Of a stretch of DNA of 64,000 nt, positions 1-10,940 are shown piece after piece. Position 1 is the stretch's first letter; each line of letters opens with the position of its first letter. The stretch comes from Chloranthus sessilifolius. Taxonomy: Eukaryota > Streptophyta > Magnoliopsida > Chloranthales > Chloranthaceae. The notes under the pieces are model-generated. The model saw nothing but the letters and a program-made list of their open reading frames with translations, made no database searches and had not been told where the DNA came from. The stretch lies in contig CM037598.1 in the NCBI GenBank assembly GCA_021018995.1, forward strand, positions 75,100,671-75,164,670. The letters are read 5' to 3'. Both the position numbers and the translations under genes were made by a program.

Positions 1-4
1 GAAT

Positions 5-36
5 TCAATCGATTGAGCTTAAGCTCAATCGATTGA
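5..36. repeat. 32-bp perfect palindrome containing two ATCGAT cores
   Basis: The stretch reads the same on both strands and is centred between bases 20 and 21. Each arm contains CAATCGATTGAGCTT. The arms share the ATCGATT theme seen in the LTR arrays further right, but the spacing and flanks differ. It could be the edge of an older element truncated by the window start. No function is assigned. Confidence 0.7.
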
Positions 37-1232
37 CGCTATTAGGAAAAATATTTTGTCCGCCTCTTATATAAACAAAGCTACAGCTTAGAATTTGGGG
101 GCTGGCTTTTGGCTCTCATTCTCACTTTGGCTTTTGGCTCTCATTCTCTCTTTTATTTTTAGGTCCTTCTTCTCTTAGTAGATTGTATTAGGTGTTGACA
201 CTTCTTCTTTACAACTTTGAAGCATAGATTGTACCTAGGAACAAAAGTATTATAAGGAGAAATTTTATGATAAATAAAAGAGCATTATTAAGATGATATC
301 TTCGGATCTACAACGGGCTTGTACACCAAGGATGAGCGGCTAAATTCACTTGCTAAAGGAGGAAGCGAACCTTAGATAAGTAACTGTTCTATTATTGATT
401 CTACAATTTCATGGTATTATCAATGAATCATTCTATCAAAAGTGCGTGCTTAATTGAATATTATCGAGTCATCATTTATAGTCGTTGATCGTGGTTATCA
501 ACGACCGTAAAAGAGGCACTTCATCTAGATCTGTTCCTACAAGCCAATCTAGGCTACATAATGATTAATTTATTATTGTCATGACTTAGAATGATATACT
601 CTATACTTTTTACATGATTCATTCCGCAATGATAGGATGAGTCATAATTTTTAGATAGGGTATGCCAGATTAGTAGTCATGCTCTTCTCGATTCATTTGT
701 TTTCTTAATAAATGATGGTGTGTTGACGTAATATAAAATCGTTAGTTTAATGGTAAAAAAGTTACGAATCGATATTTAGCTAACTCCTTGATTAATTTTA
801 AACTGTCATTTCCCTGATCATAATTTGTTCTTGCCTAGATTGATTTTCTTTTATTGCATCTAGAATTGTGTGATAATTGTTTGGTAAATTAATTTTCTCC
901 CCCTTGGTACTTCCTTGGGCGTCTTTTCTCTTTAGAAATTATTTAAATTATGCGCTTTCCTATGAGTATGACACCCTTGATTTCACCGTGCTACAACTGA
1001 TCTTGTGCACTTGCAAGGGTATATTTTAAAACCGATCAGTTGGTGAGGCTGGAGTGTTCTTATATTCTTGTTTGATCATTAATGTAGTAGATTATTGCGG
1101 CCCGTGGACGTAGGATTGTTGTCGAATCACGTAAATATTGTCTCTTGTATATTTGTGGTTGATTTTATTCTACTTTTGCATTTTTATTTGATTATTGGTT
1201 AGTTTGTTAGCTTCCGCATAACATGTGCTAAA
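37..1232. other. No recognisable feature
   Basis: AT-rich sequence with no ORF of note and no recognisable RNA gene. Its right edge abuts an LTR-like terminus at 1233, so part may be retrotransposon leader or internal sequence, but no primer-binding site is visible next to that terminus. Confidence 0.4.
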
Positions 1233-3003
1233 TAGGCCAGTGTCATGACCCAAAATTCTATCCTATCAGAGGGCCTAGAATTCCGTGTTACCGCACGTAT
1301 CCCAAATATGCTAAGCAGATATACATATAATCAGAGTTCTCACGCAAATATGATTCCATGAAATCCGTGAAAGCTATTAATAATGATGATAATCAAGGCA
1401 ATAAATAAATGACTACAAATCTGAGAAATAATAATATCCAACAATAAAAGGATAAAAGTCTGAAATAAAAATAAAGTTATCAACGAGACAAACTAATCTC
1501 TATACCAAATCTAACGCTATCAATAATCGATGTTTGGATCAAAATCAACACCAAGGTCCTTCTGGTGTCCTACAATGCCTCCCTCCCAAGGCTCCTGGTA
1601 ATCGGTGTCCACGGGGTCAGCACCAATATAATCAGAATAGTCGATATCCACTCTGTCAATATAATCACTTGAAATAGATAAATGCTACAAGACCTGAATT
1701 GCTAAACAACATATAACTCAGTAGATACACCACCATCCACCCTACACTACTCAGGTACATTGTAGGTACATCTCGTAAGTAAAAATAATAATAATTACAA
1801 TAGCAATGTAACTGAAAGAGAGAGTGACAAAGTCATAAATCTATATCGTAAAGACTATGATCTAGACACACTCATATCCTAACGTACCTCACCTACCTCA
1901 TAAAAATAGCATATCTTATTATTACAACAACACATGCGTTTGAACATCACATGAGCGTACCTACATACTCGTAAATCCTAATATGACCTATGTCAATTGC
2001 TGCTCAAGCCTATCATATGAGGGTCAACATAGTAGCTTACCACCATAATATAACGCACTCCATAACATACTCATACACCCCATTCAGCTTACTAGAGAGA
2101 CATTACCAATCGTAACTCATAACATACTCATACTGTCTCACAGAGACTTGTCTTGACTATAAGAAATTGTGGCCCTTACGGTGGCTACGTAAGGAATAAC
2201 ACGTACAGAGTTAAGTTCTTAATCTTATGCTGTCATATACAGTGGTGTCTTATTATCATACTCGTATATTATTTTATCTTACAGATTCATATCTTAACAT
2301 ACTCTTAGAACTTGCATCTAGAACGAGCTATAATGCGATAATTTTACTAAACCACATTTTCCAAGGAACAAGTTCCGTAGTAATTTAGATGTATTTCATG
2401 TGGCAGCCCATACTACCATAAAGGCATTGCATCTGTATATGGACGCATATATTTTGAGTTTCACATGACCGTAAGAGAAACCTCACTACAATTAAGGCCT
2501 AAGGGTTGAATCTTATATCTTAACTCTTATCTTATTTTATCATATTAAAACTCGGGGGTGATAGGGTCACCGTATATGCTATTGTATACGAGCTTACACT
2601 GAATTTGTACTTACCCTATTCGTCATGATGTCTCATATAACCATAAATTTTTAGGCATGTGAATACGATATATTTCTCATTTTGATACCATCTCAGTAAA
2701 TCACTATGCCCAAGCATAGGTATGATCTCATACACTCGCGTACATATGACTTAACATATCCATAACTCATACAACATAACCAAGATGGAAGCATAAAACT
2801 TATCTTACTAGAGAATGTATTTACCATCAAGATTTCATTATGATTATAAGTATATATATTTACATAACACACCAATATAAATATAAAATATGATAATTAT
2901 TAATGTTAAATCGAGAACGTGGAGGTCAGAGTTCAATTTTCACGAGGACATCGAATTTCTAACTCTTTATGCTATCAAAGAGGTCGCGCTGAAGTGATAA
3001 AAT

Positions 3004-3041
<38 letters not shown>

Positions 3042-3060
3042 CTATCAATTAATGCATAAA
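1233..3060 (-). repeat. Decayed chromovirus-type LTR debris (minus orientation)
   Basis: The segment opens with TGTCATGACCC, the reverse complement of a typical plant Ty3/gypsy LTR end. About 320-450 bases in, the arrangement loosely parallels the inverted A-type LTR: a 'cacggggtcagc' block followed by a motif resembling an inverted 'actgagtt'. I cannot find the other terminus or a target-site duplication, so the right limit is a guess. The family is not the one that makes A, B, C and E. Confidence 0.35.
3006..3039. repeat. (AT)n microsatellite
   Basis: An uninterrupted alternating AT/TA run of about 34 bases. No other role can be read from it. Confidence 0.95.
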
Positions 3061-3084
3061 TAGAAAGATATTGCAATTTAAAGT

Positions 3085-4442
3085 TGTCACGCCCCTCGCA
3101 CTCGGCCCTGTAATCCGTTGGCGAGCCCTATGTGAGGTGGCATCGATGCACACCGTTCATATTTCCTTTCATAACTATATTCGCATCCTTATCGTTTTCT
3201 ACTTAATTTACCAATTTTTTTATAGAAATACATTTAAATTACGAAAACGACTAGGTTACAATTATCAAAGTATGTACGGAAACTATAATTAAATGCTATC
3301 GATTTAATTTTCTAATTTCGTTAACTTGACGAGCAGCTTCGGGGTACGACTTAATCGTAAATAATTTTCAAGGAGTAAAACAATTTTATGAAGGTAGCTT
3401 TTAAAACCCTTTTTTCATCAAAATAAAACCTTATAAATTAACTGTTTATACAAGCCCACTTACAAAATTTTAGCCTCAAATTTAAAAGTAATGGACTTAA
3501 ACAAAAGCCAAAACAAGAAAGAAAGATAATTTCAAAATTAAGTGTAGGTGCTGGTAGCTCTATTAGGCAAAAGGAGCTTTAAACTATCAGCTCGGTTGTC
3601 GCTCCTGAATCCTTCCGCATCCACTTTCTCTAATCCTGACTAGGTGGCTGCTGACTGGCCTCTGAAATTTTAAGTCATGAAACGACCGTAAGCGATGATG
3701 CTCAATAAAGTCTTAGTTAGAGTTGTGCTATGTTTTTAGTGCAAGCAGTATAGAAATAATTTCACAGGTACATATACAAGTGATATTTTCAGTAATTGTG
3801 ACAATATAACTAATTACAATTAGGAATGATTAGACTGACATTTATTTGCAACTCTAAGTACACCAATACTAAGCATATCCAATCAAATTTAAGTGAACAT
3901 CTATGAAGAGCAGCAAGTCACAACTAAACGAGAATTAATAAAATTACTTCGGGAGCATGGAAATATTATCCTACAAGGTATTGTTACATTATCATTCAGA
4001 AAGAGCTACAAAGGTAACTTTAATCAGTGAAACTTCTACATATTTTTAGAAATGAAGAGATAATTAAGTATGATTTTTGGTTATTATGATTAGATATGTG
4101 ATATTCTTGTTACAATTATCCCTTAATTATTAGTGTCTTTTTAATTTATTGGTGTCGATATCATAACACTACCCATGGGCCAAGATTCGAGATTCAAGAT
4201 GCTAATGTGGATCAGACAAAGGCCAAAACTTTCCGCCGTTTAGTCAATCAAGACAAGGATTAATGACCCTGTTGGTCTAACTAGACTCGATCCTCAGCTA
4301 ACATTTCGGGATCCCTTTTAAATGCAAGGTGCTCATATAAGCCTGCTCGTGAGAATAACGATCAGCTATGTGAGGCTTTCAAGTCCAAGATAGTATCTCT
4401 TCTCACTTTTAAGATTTTAAGTTTCATTACCAAATAATTAAT
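3085..4442. other. Unassigned sequence starting with a second LTR-like terminus
   Basis: At 3085 the sequence TGTCACGCCCC resembles the inverted end of another gypsy LTR. What follows is AT-rich with no coding remnants that I recognise. No second terminus or duplication was found, so an element is suggested but not delimited. Confidence 0.25.
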
Positions 4443-4459
4443 ATGCAAAGTTTATTATG

Positions 4460-4770
4460 TTTAGAATTTTCCATATTCAAGTTCAAGTATTTAAGTATTC
4501 GAATTCAAGTTCAAGTGCTTCTTCTTAGAAGTTTCAAATTCAAGTTCAAGTTCAAGTACTTCTTCCTAGAAGATTCAAATTCAAGTATTCTAGTATTCAA
4601 GTCCAAGTTCAAGTACTCTTTCTATAAGTTTCAAGTTCAAGTATTGAAAGTTCAAGTTCAAGTTCAAATTTAAGTTCCAGTACAATTTCAATTGCAAGTC
4701 TATGTTTGAGTACAAATTCAAGTACAAGTCCTAGTCCAAATTACAAGTTCAGATACATGTCCCAAAATCA
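4460..4770. repeat. TTCAAG-rich degenerate simple repeat
   Basis: The hexamer TTCAAG and variants (TTCAAA, GTCCAAG) recur many times, in places as tandem pairs, interrupted by two near-identical 'CTTCTTCCTAGAAG'-like blocks. The 76-residue open frame at 4443-4673 (rich in F, K, Q and V) is a by-product of the repeat, not a gene. Confidence 0.8.
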
Positions 4771-7409
4771 TGTTCTAAGGCAAGTTGTAATTCTCAAGAT
4801 GTCGAGTTCAAGTACGTTACTAGCATTTTTTTCAATCATCACACTTATTTCTAGTACAATCGTGTCATTATCTTAAGTACTACAGGGTTCAAGTTTTGAG
4901 ATTTGATTCTAAGGGAGGATCTCGTCGGCTTACACTTACCTCAAGTGTTACCTCAGTTAAAGTTCACTAGGGGACTTACGCTTATCATTGTTGATAAGAT
5001 GAAACTCGGTTGCCTTCTAATAATAGTTGAGGCATCGAGATGCCTATTTTACAATTTCTAGTTATTCGAGTTGAGTCTGTAGTCTGGTATCCAAGTTCTA
5101 CTTATCCTATTACTCCAGTATGGATAATTGGTTTCAAAGAGGTCATGGATCCAGAAAGGACCAATTTTATTGTTCTGAAGGGTTAAAATGAATTATGGGC
5201 TCAAAGGGGTTAAATGGTTTATAAGTCCAAAAAAAAGGGGGTCTGACGAGTTCAATTCGATATAAGTCCGATAGATTTAGGATCCAAAGGGTCTAATAGG
5301 TTTAGTTCAATATGGATCCAATGGATTTTAGGTCCAACGAGTCCAACGTATTATTCCCTAGGTAATTCGGGCCTTTACTAGATTAAAACTAAGGTTGGGG
5401 GCCTTTTTTAGGGTCCGAGCCATAGGACTCTTGTCCTCATGGGTGATTCATGCATCTTGGGCCTGACTCATATATCGAGGAATGGTTCAGATACATCGAG
5501 TCATGGGTCCTTACTGGCCTCTTGAAAATCTTATAAATCCTATTTACTTAGAAGTTTAGGATTTATAGGTCTTATTAGGCCGTCAAAAGTTTGACTAGAT
5601 TCTTTGACTCAATAAGCCAATTTCACAAGGGTTTGCTATATGTTAGCATTATGGAACCATGTGTTTGGGCCTGCCTGATTAGTCACGGATCAAGGTCCGA
5701 ATATTAAGCCTTTATCCTAAAATTTCTAATTTTTTCGAAGGAATGATGGACAACCTACGATAAATGGGTCGCCATTTTTGGATATGATCAAATTTTTATA
5801 TACTTCCAAAACTGAGGGAAATATGACTGATGAGAGCATCTTTCTCAAGTGATGGAATCCAAAAATTCGATCAGGTTTGATCACAAGAGACAAAGCTCTG
5901 AGATCTGTCCTGTTTATTCAAGGCTTTAGGCCATAATTATTTGGCCTCGGTGTCATGTCTGTAACTTTCAATTTCGACACCGAAATCAGGTGTTTAGCGG
6001 CTCTGGAAATATCTGAGAGTCGCCAACTTTTTTGTTCATATTATTCAAGTCGAAAGTCAGCATATCAGGACGGAATTTGGTCCATCCGATAGAAGGTAGG
6101 GTCTGGTTTTTGGCTGTGGGCCATTTTGTTATATTTCGGCTGTAATTTGCTAAATTTCTTGCCGTCGACTCTAATCGAATTGAGGCATTAAATTCTTTTA
6201 CCAGGCCTTAAATATATACTAAGGTATTTGCTCATTTATTTCAAATTTTTTCGCTGATATTTCGAGTACAGAAACTGGAAATCATTTCAGCCTTGTTTTT
6301 GAGTGCAACGGGACAAATTCGTCTCATCGCACTCTGGTTGCCATAACTTTTAGACCGTACAGGATTTAGGTCTGAAATTTTTACTGAGCATCAGGAACTC
6401 AGTCAAGTATGTCCCATAATTTTTAGGGATTTTATTAACAATTATTACTATTTATTCAACCCATTGTTCCGGGACTGAATTCCTGTGGGCTGCAAGGTCC
6501 ATAGTCTTGGGCCTTAGATGGGGTCCCCCTAGTGGTCCATCCAATGCCTCACTTTTTGAGTCTCGGGCTGGGACATTCCTAAATTAGTCTCAGGCTCATC
6601 GGGACCTACTAAGGATTTATTTCACCTATCAAAACGGTACTAATTGCTCGCCAGTACTTTCTTGGTTGCCGGTCTCACTTTACTTAGAGATATCGGTTCG
6701 GGTTTTTAGAGCCATTCGATCGGTTCTAAGAAAAAAATATCGGGCATGTCTATATATTCAAAACTCATTATTATTATTGAGAATTATCTTTACAAAGTCA
6801 TGTCATATTTGAGCTTTCAAATTTTATTCTCATTTATCAAGCAAAGTCTTATCCATGCATCTAACACCGTTAAATTTTCACGATTGATTTCTTTATTTAT
6901 TTATTTTTATTTATTTTAATTCATTACATCATCCTAACATGTGACAACATCAATCCAACTTATTCCAAAGATCAACTCATAACAAAATTTCACAAGTAAT
7001 CCAACATTTATCTATAATCGTCAATAAATCAAGCTATTTATCCATCAAACTAATCGAAACCATTAATTTTAAGCATGATCAACGCAGATTGAGATGGCCA
7101 TATTCTAAAGTTCTTAATGAGCAATTTATCAAGGAAACATAACACAGGTCAGCATATTCATGAAAAGTTCTATGCAATTTTAACTAAGTTATTCTACACT
7201 ATATCATGCAATAGAACTATACTACTTCTTAAAGTCACAAGTTGACCCAGAAATCCGTGAAGAAAAGATGAAATACACAGATCACACCTTCATATTAAAT
7301 ATTTACAGTTCCTATATTAATCATCTATAAGAATTATTTGATCTAAATTGCATAGAATAATCAAGAAAAGTCCAATAATACCAATTTTTCTACACAATAG
7401 TGTATATTG
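4771..7409. other. No gene; decayed intergenic or repeat-derived sequence
   Basis: No ORF with recognisable domains. Short recurrent phrases such as 'ggtccaa' and 'ggatccaa' occur around 5140-5360, suggesting old repeat decay. An ATTT-rich stretch lies near 6890-6920. Confidence 0.4.
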
Positions 7410-8250
7410 GTCAAGATTGACCTTATCATGACCATTGGATGGCCTTGCATGATCATGTGGGTCTCATGCTTGGCATACCAGGTCACTACTGGTCCATCAT
7501 GTGACTAAAAATATTTAAGGTTTTCAAATTAAAAACCCTATTTACATATCAAAAGTCTAGAAAATACAAGAAATTTCAAGGTTTTCCAAGATTTGACTTC
7601 CTTGGTCAATCGAGGCCATGGGATGGCCTGGCATGGACACAAAGGTCACATGCATGGAATCCTAATCTCAGGTAATTACTCTACTCCATAATTTTTTTAA
7701 AACTCTAATATGATAATCCTAGTTTTAGTTCACAAAATTACTAGAAATTCAAGCAAAAGTGAAAAAATGGTTTAGCTTGACCAAATTGGGTCAATCTAGA
7801 CCATTGGGTAGCCTTGCATGGACACAAATATCACATGCATGGCGTCCTAATTCTCAGGTCTATATCCTATTCTAAAAATTTTAAAAGTCTCATATTAAGT
7901 TTTCATTTTATTTCACCACAAATACAAATTTCAAGTTAAAATATAATAGTGGCTAGATTTGACCCCTTTTGGGCCAATCTAGGCCATTGGATGACCTTGC
8001 ATGGACCTAAAGATCACATGCATGGCATCCCCTGTCTCAATTATATATGCCATTCCAGATTTTTCATAAAAATCAAAATAAAAATAAACTTTAACCATTA
8101 AATCTACAAGAAAACTACGAGAATCCTATACTCTAGTGGTCTAGGCCTATATGGCCATCATAGACCACTTGATAGCCTTATTGGATTTTATAGATCACAA
8201 CCATAGCCTCCAAGGTACCAGTCACATGCAGGGACATGATCATTCTAGAA
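7410..8250. repeat. Degenerate tandem repeat, five units of about 172-187 bp
   Basis: A core of roughly 80 bp (gaccattggatggccttgc, then 'atggacac', 'aggtcacatgcatgg', then a 'cctaatctcagg' type ending) recurs at about 7424, 7596, 7783, 7955 and 8140. The spacing is therefore close to 172, 187, 172 and 185 bases, with AT-rich, more diverged sequence between cores. The last unit is the most decayed. The period is nucleosome-sized, but five units do not establish a centromeric satellite. It may be a local minisatellite inside an old transposon. Confidence 0.65.
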
Positions 8251-8550
8251 TTTTCAGCCATAGAGGTGAAAAGAAATCATAGAAACTATGGCAAAATTCC
8301 TATGCAACAAGACAAAAAAAACTAGACAAGTAACTAACCAAGACTTTACCTTGGTTCAAGCTCTCCTTCCTTACTGATTTGCTATTGGTCTGGTGGTTGG
8401 AATAGCGGGATGAAGCTCAAAATGATCTATGTGAGACTAGGGAGTGTGTGGAGTTGAATGGTGGTGGTGGGTTAAAAGTTTAAGGGCTAGGATGTATGGG
8501 CAGATTTTTGTTTCAAAGGGGCTTTAATGGAGTTTCTAACGAGTTTAGAG

Positions 8551-8866
8551 TATGGATCAAAATATCGTCTGATACCGATACGTATTGGTTTTAAACTTGA
8601 ACGATAAGATACATTGGGTTTTATCGCCCCCCTTAAAAAATAGTCAAATTATCGTTCGTATCATTCAATGTATCGTTCGTATCGGACGATAATTTCAAAT
8701 TATTGTCCGATAATTTCAAATTATCGGTTTTGTTGTTGTTGTTGTTGTTGTTTTTTTTTTTGAGAAAAAATCGGAAAGTATCGTCTGGAACCGATACGTA
8801 TCGCCCGGTACATATCGGTTTTGGGGCTAGACGATACGTATCAAAAATTCGAGATTTTGATCCATG
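8551..8866. mobile_element. hAT-like MITE with 8-bp target-site duplication
   Basis: The left end reads TATGGATCAAAATATCG. The inverted right end reads CATGGATCAAAATCTCG, giving terminal inverted repeats of about 17 bp with two mismatches. The element is flanked by identical GTTTAGAG at 8543-8550 and 8867-8874. Inside are several copies of 'cgatacgtatcgg' and a (GTT)n-poly(T) stretch, and there is no transposase. An 8-bp duplication and a (C/T)A...TG terminus suggest a non-autonomous hAT element, though the superfamily is inferred from those ends only. Confidence 0.75.
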
Positions 8867-8874
8867 GTTTAGAG

Positions 8875-9445
8875 GGAGGAAGAAGAAGCTACTATGCAAA
8901 TGAAAACCCCCATGGGAAATTCGAAATATGCAAGGGGCTTGAGGGACAAGAGGCTGCAAATACTTGCCACATGGCACCCCCCCTCTTCCCTAGCTCTTAT
9001 TCTTCCAAGTCCCTAAGATTTCCATCATTAAAACTCTCCTTCTCTCACCTCCAAGGTAAAAAATGCCCAAGACCCTTGACCCATTTTGAGCCTTCCACAC
9101 CACACATCAAGTCATGTTTTGACCTCTAGTGGTCTTCAAAGTCCTTAAAATGTGTAAAATTCTAAAGTCTTTCTAATCTAATGGTGCATGTATATAAGTG
9201 CATCATATACCTTAGATTTTCCCAATGTGAAGTCTATGGTATAAGATCAGTCAAACTTTAGTCCAATCATTCAATGGCTAAGATTTGCTAGAGATTTGTA
9301 AATTCAAATTTCTAATTTTCAAAAATTATTTATTTAATGTACTAATGCCCATGGGCTTTAAGCCTATTTACAAGATTTGCCACTATTTTATGTAAACTAC
9401 AAATACCTAGCTCTAAGTATTAGGTCATCTCAAAGCTTCTAGTGA
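8875..9445. other. Flanking sequence left of element D; nothing recognised
   Basis: Unique-looking, moderately AT-rich sequence. The 102-residue frame at 8821-9129 starts inside the MITE, has no recognisable domain and is not supported as a gene. This segment was originally continuous with 32131-32195 and 58111 onward, before D and C inserted. Confidence 0.4.
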
Positions 9446-9450
9446 ATGGG

Positions 9451-10925
9451 TGACCAGCTTATAGTATGTATATATTTAAATTAAAATCAAGCTTTGACCT
9501 ATTGCAAGCACACAATGGAAATTATAACGTAGCGATAGGATCGATCCCACAAAAAAGTGATTATCTTCTTATAGATTTTTATATTCCTATTTAAAAAACT
9601 ATCTTTATCTTTTTAAGTCCTAAACTACTGGAGAAATATGAATAAAAGAATAGGTTCTTTAATCTAATTGCATAAAAATAAATCCTAATCCTCCTTCAGA
9701 TTGAGGTTGTCAATCTCTACCTTCTGTTGTCGGATGTTTACAAATTTAAAATACCGTTACACCGTATTATAGCCTTCCAGAATTTGATCGTCGATCAAAA
9801 ACTAAAATTATTCAATACGGATTTAATCTAATCAACAATCTCTTAAAATTTGGGCGTCAATCAAATTTGAGAAAATTGAAGATGGAAAAATAAAATCGTT
9901 ACCTTAATCTGCAAACTTTAACCTGAGTCGTCAATTCAAATCAAAATTCAAAGATGTTTACAAAGTATATAAAATCTAAACTAAAAATAAAATAAAATCT
10001 AAACTAGAAAGCAAAAGTAGAACCATCCAAAGGGTTGATCTTTCAGCTTCCTCAGCCTTAGTTGTCAGACAAAATCTCAGAGAATTGTGGACGATGTTAC
10101 TTTGTAAATTCTAAACTACTTTGATCGGGAGAAAATATAGACCTCAGTTGTCAATTAATGCTGTAAAATTCTTCGATGATTATTCCTATGTCGAGCCCTC
10201 TTATTTATAGATCATAAGGGTCGATTTACAGAGATCTAATTCTAATAAAAGAAACTACTAAAATAAAAGATTCCTAATATAACTCTAATTCTAATTTTAT
10301 TCTTCTTTGCTTCTGGATGTTTGATGTGTTCCGAATTTCTTTCCTTAGTAGGAGAGTCCTTTTAAGATTCTTCTTCATCAATCTCTCAGATCTGTGATTA
10401 GCAAAACGTTTAATTAAAAAGTTCTTCTAATTATGTTCTTGGCGATAGAAATTCTCACGTGATTAACAACAATAAAAGTAATCAGGAAAGCTTTTATAAT
10501 CGTAATCATAATTCACGATTATCCTTTTTTTCTTCTCTTTCTTAGAAAATCGTAAATCACGATTTTCGATCTTTCATAGCTTCCTCAGTGGACGATTCTC
10601 GAAACTATAATTCTTCGCCTTTCTTCTATACTCTTTCTCTGAAGAATCGCACATTACGATTTTCTATGGATCTTCATTAGTAATAGTCTATCGTCAATAA
10701 AATCGTAAAATATAATTTTTCTATCCTTTCATAAGCGGCGAATTATCTTTTACACTGAATCGTTTTTTTATTGCTCTTTTGGGTTCACTTTGACAAAGAT
10801 TAACATTATGACTCTCTTTTACTATTTTTTTTTAATATCTGCACATCATCAACTTGTTAGTAGCAAATTAAGTCCTAGCATCAATAAGTTAAGAGTGATA
10901 AAATGGTATATTCTGTGACTGATCA
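9451..10925 (-). repeat. Element D 3' LTR
   Basis: It aligns with 30807-32125 from about base 9615 onward: shared 'ggagaaatatgaataa', 'cctaatcctcc' and the terminal 'tattctgtgactgatca'. Read on the minus strand it begins TGATCAGTCACAG. The outer 164 bases include 'cgataggatcgatccc', typical of LTR ends in Athila/Tat-like elements, and are absent from the other copy. Confidence 0.8.
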
Positions 10926-10940
10926 CACCCCAAACTTAAG
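10926..10940 (-). other. Element D polypurine tract
   Basis: On the minus strand CTTAAGTTTGGGGTG directly precedes the LTR start TGATCAG. This position and the AAGTTTGGGG core are what plus-strand priming in Athila/Tat-like elements uses. Confidence 0.75.

Noticed and set aside
3006..3039. Centromeric or regulatory role for the AT run
   Set aside because: An ordinary microsatellite; another occurs at about 58940-58971.
8633..9129. Overlapping 66-114-residue frames on both strands
   Set aside because: They start in or cross the MITE at 8551-8866 and include its (GTT)n-encoded Asn/Leu runs.
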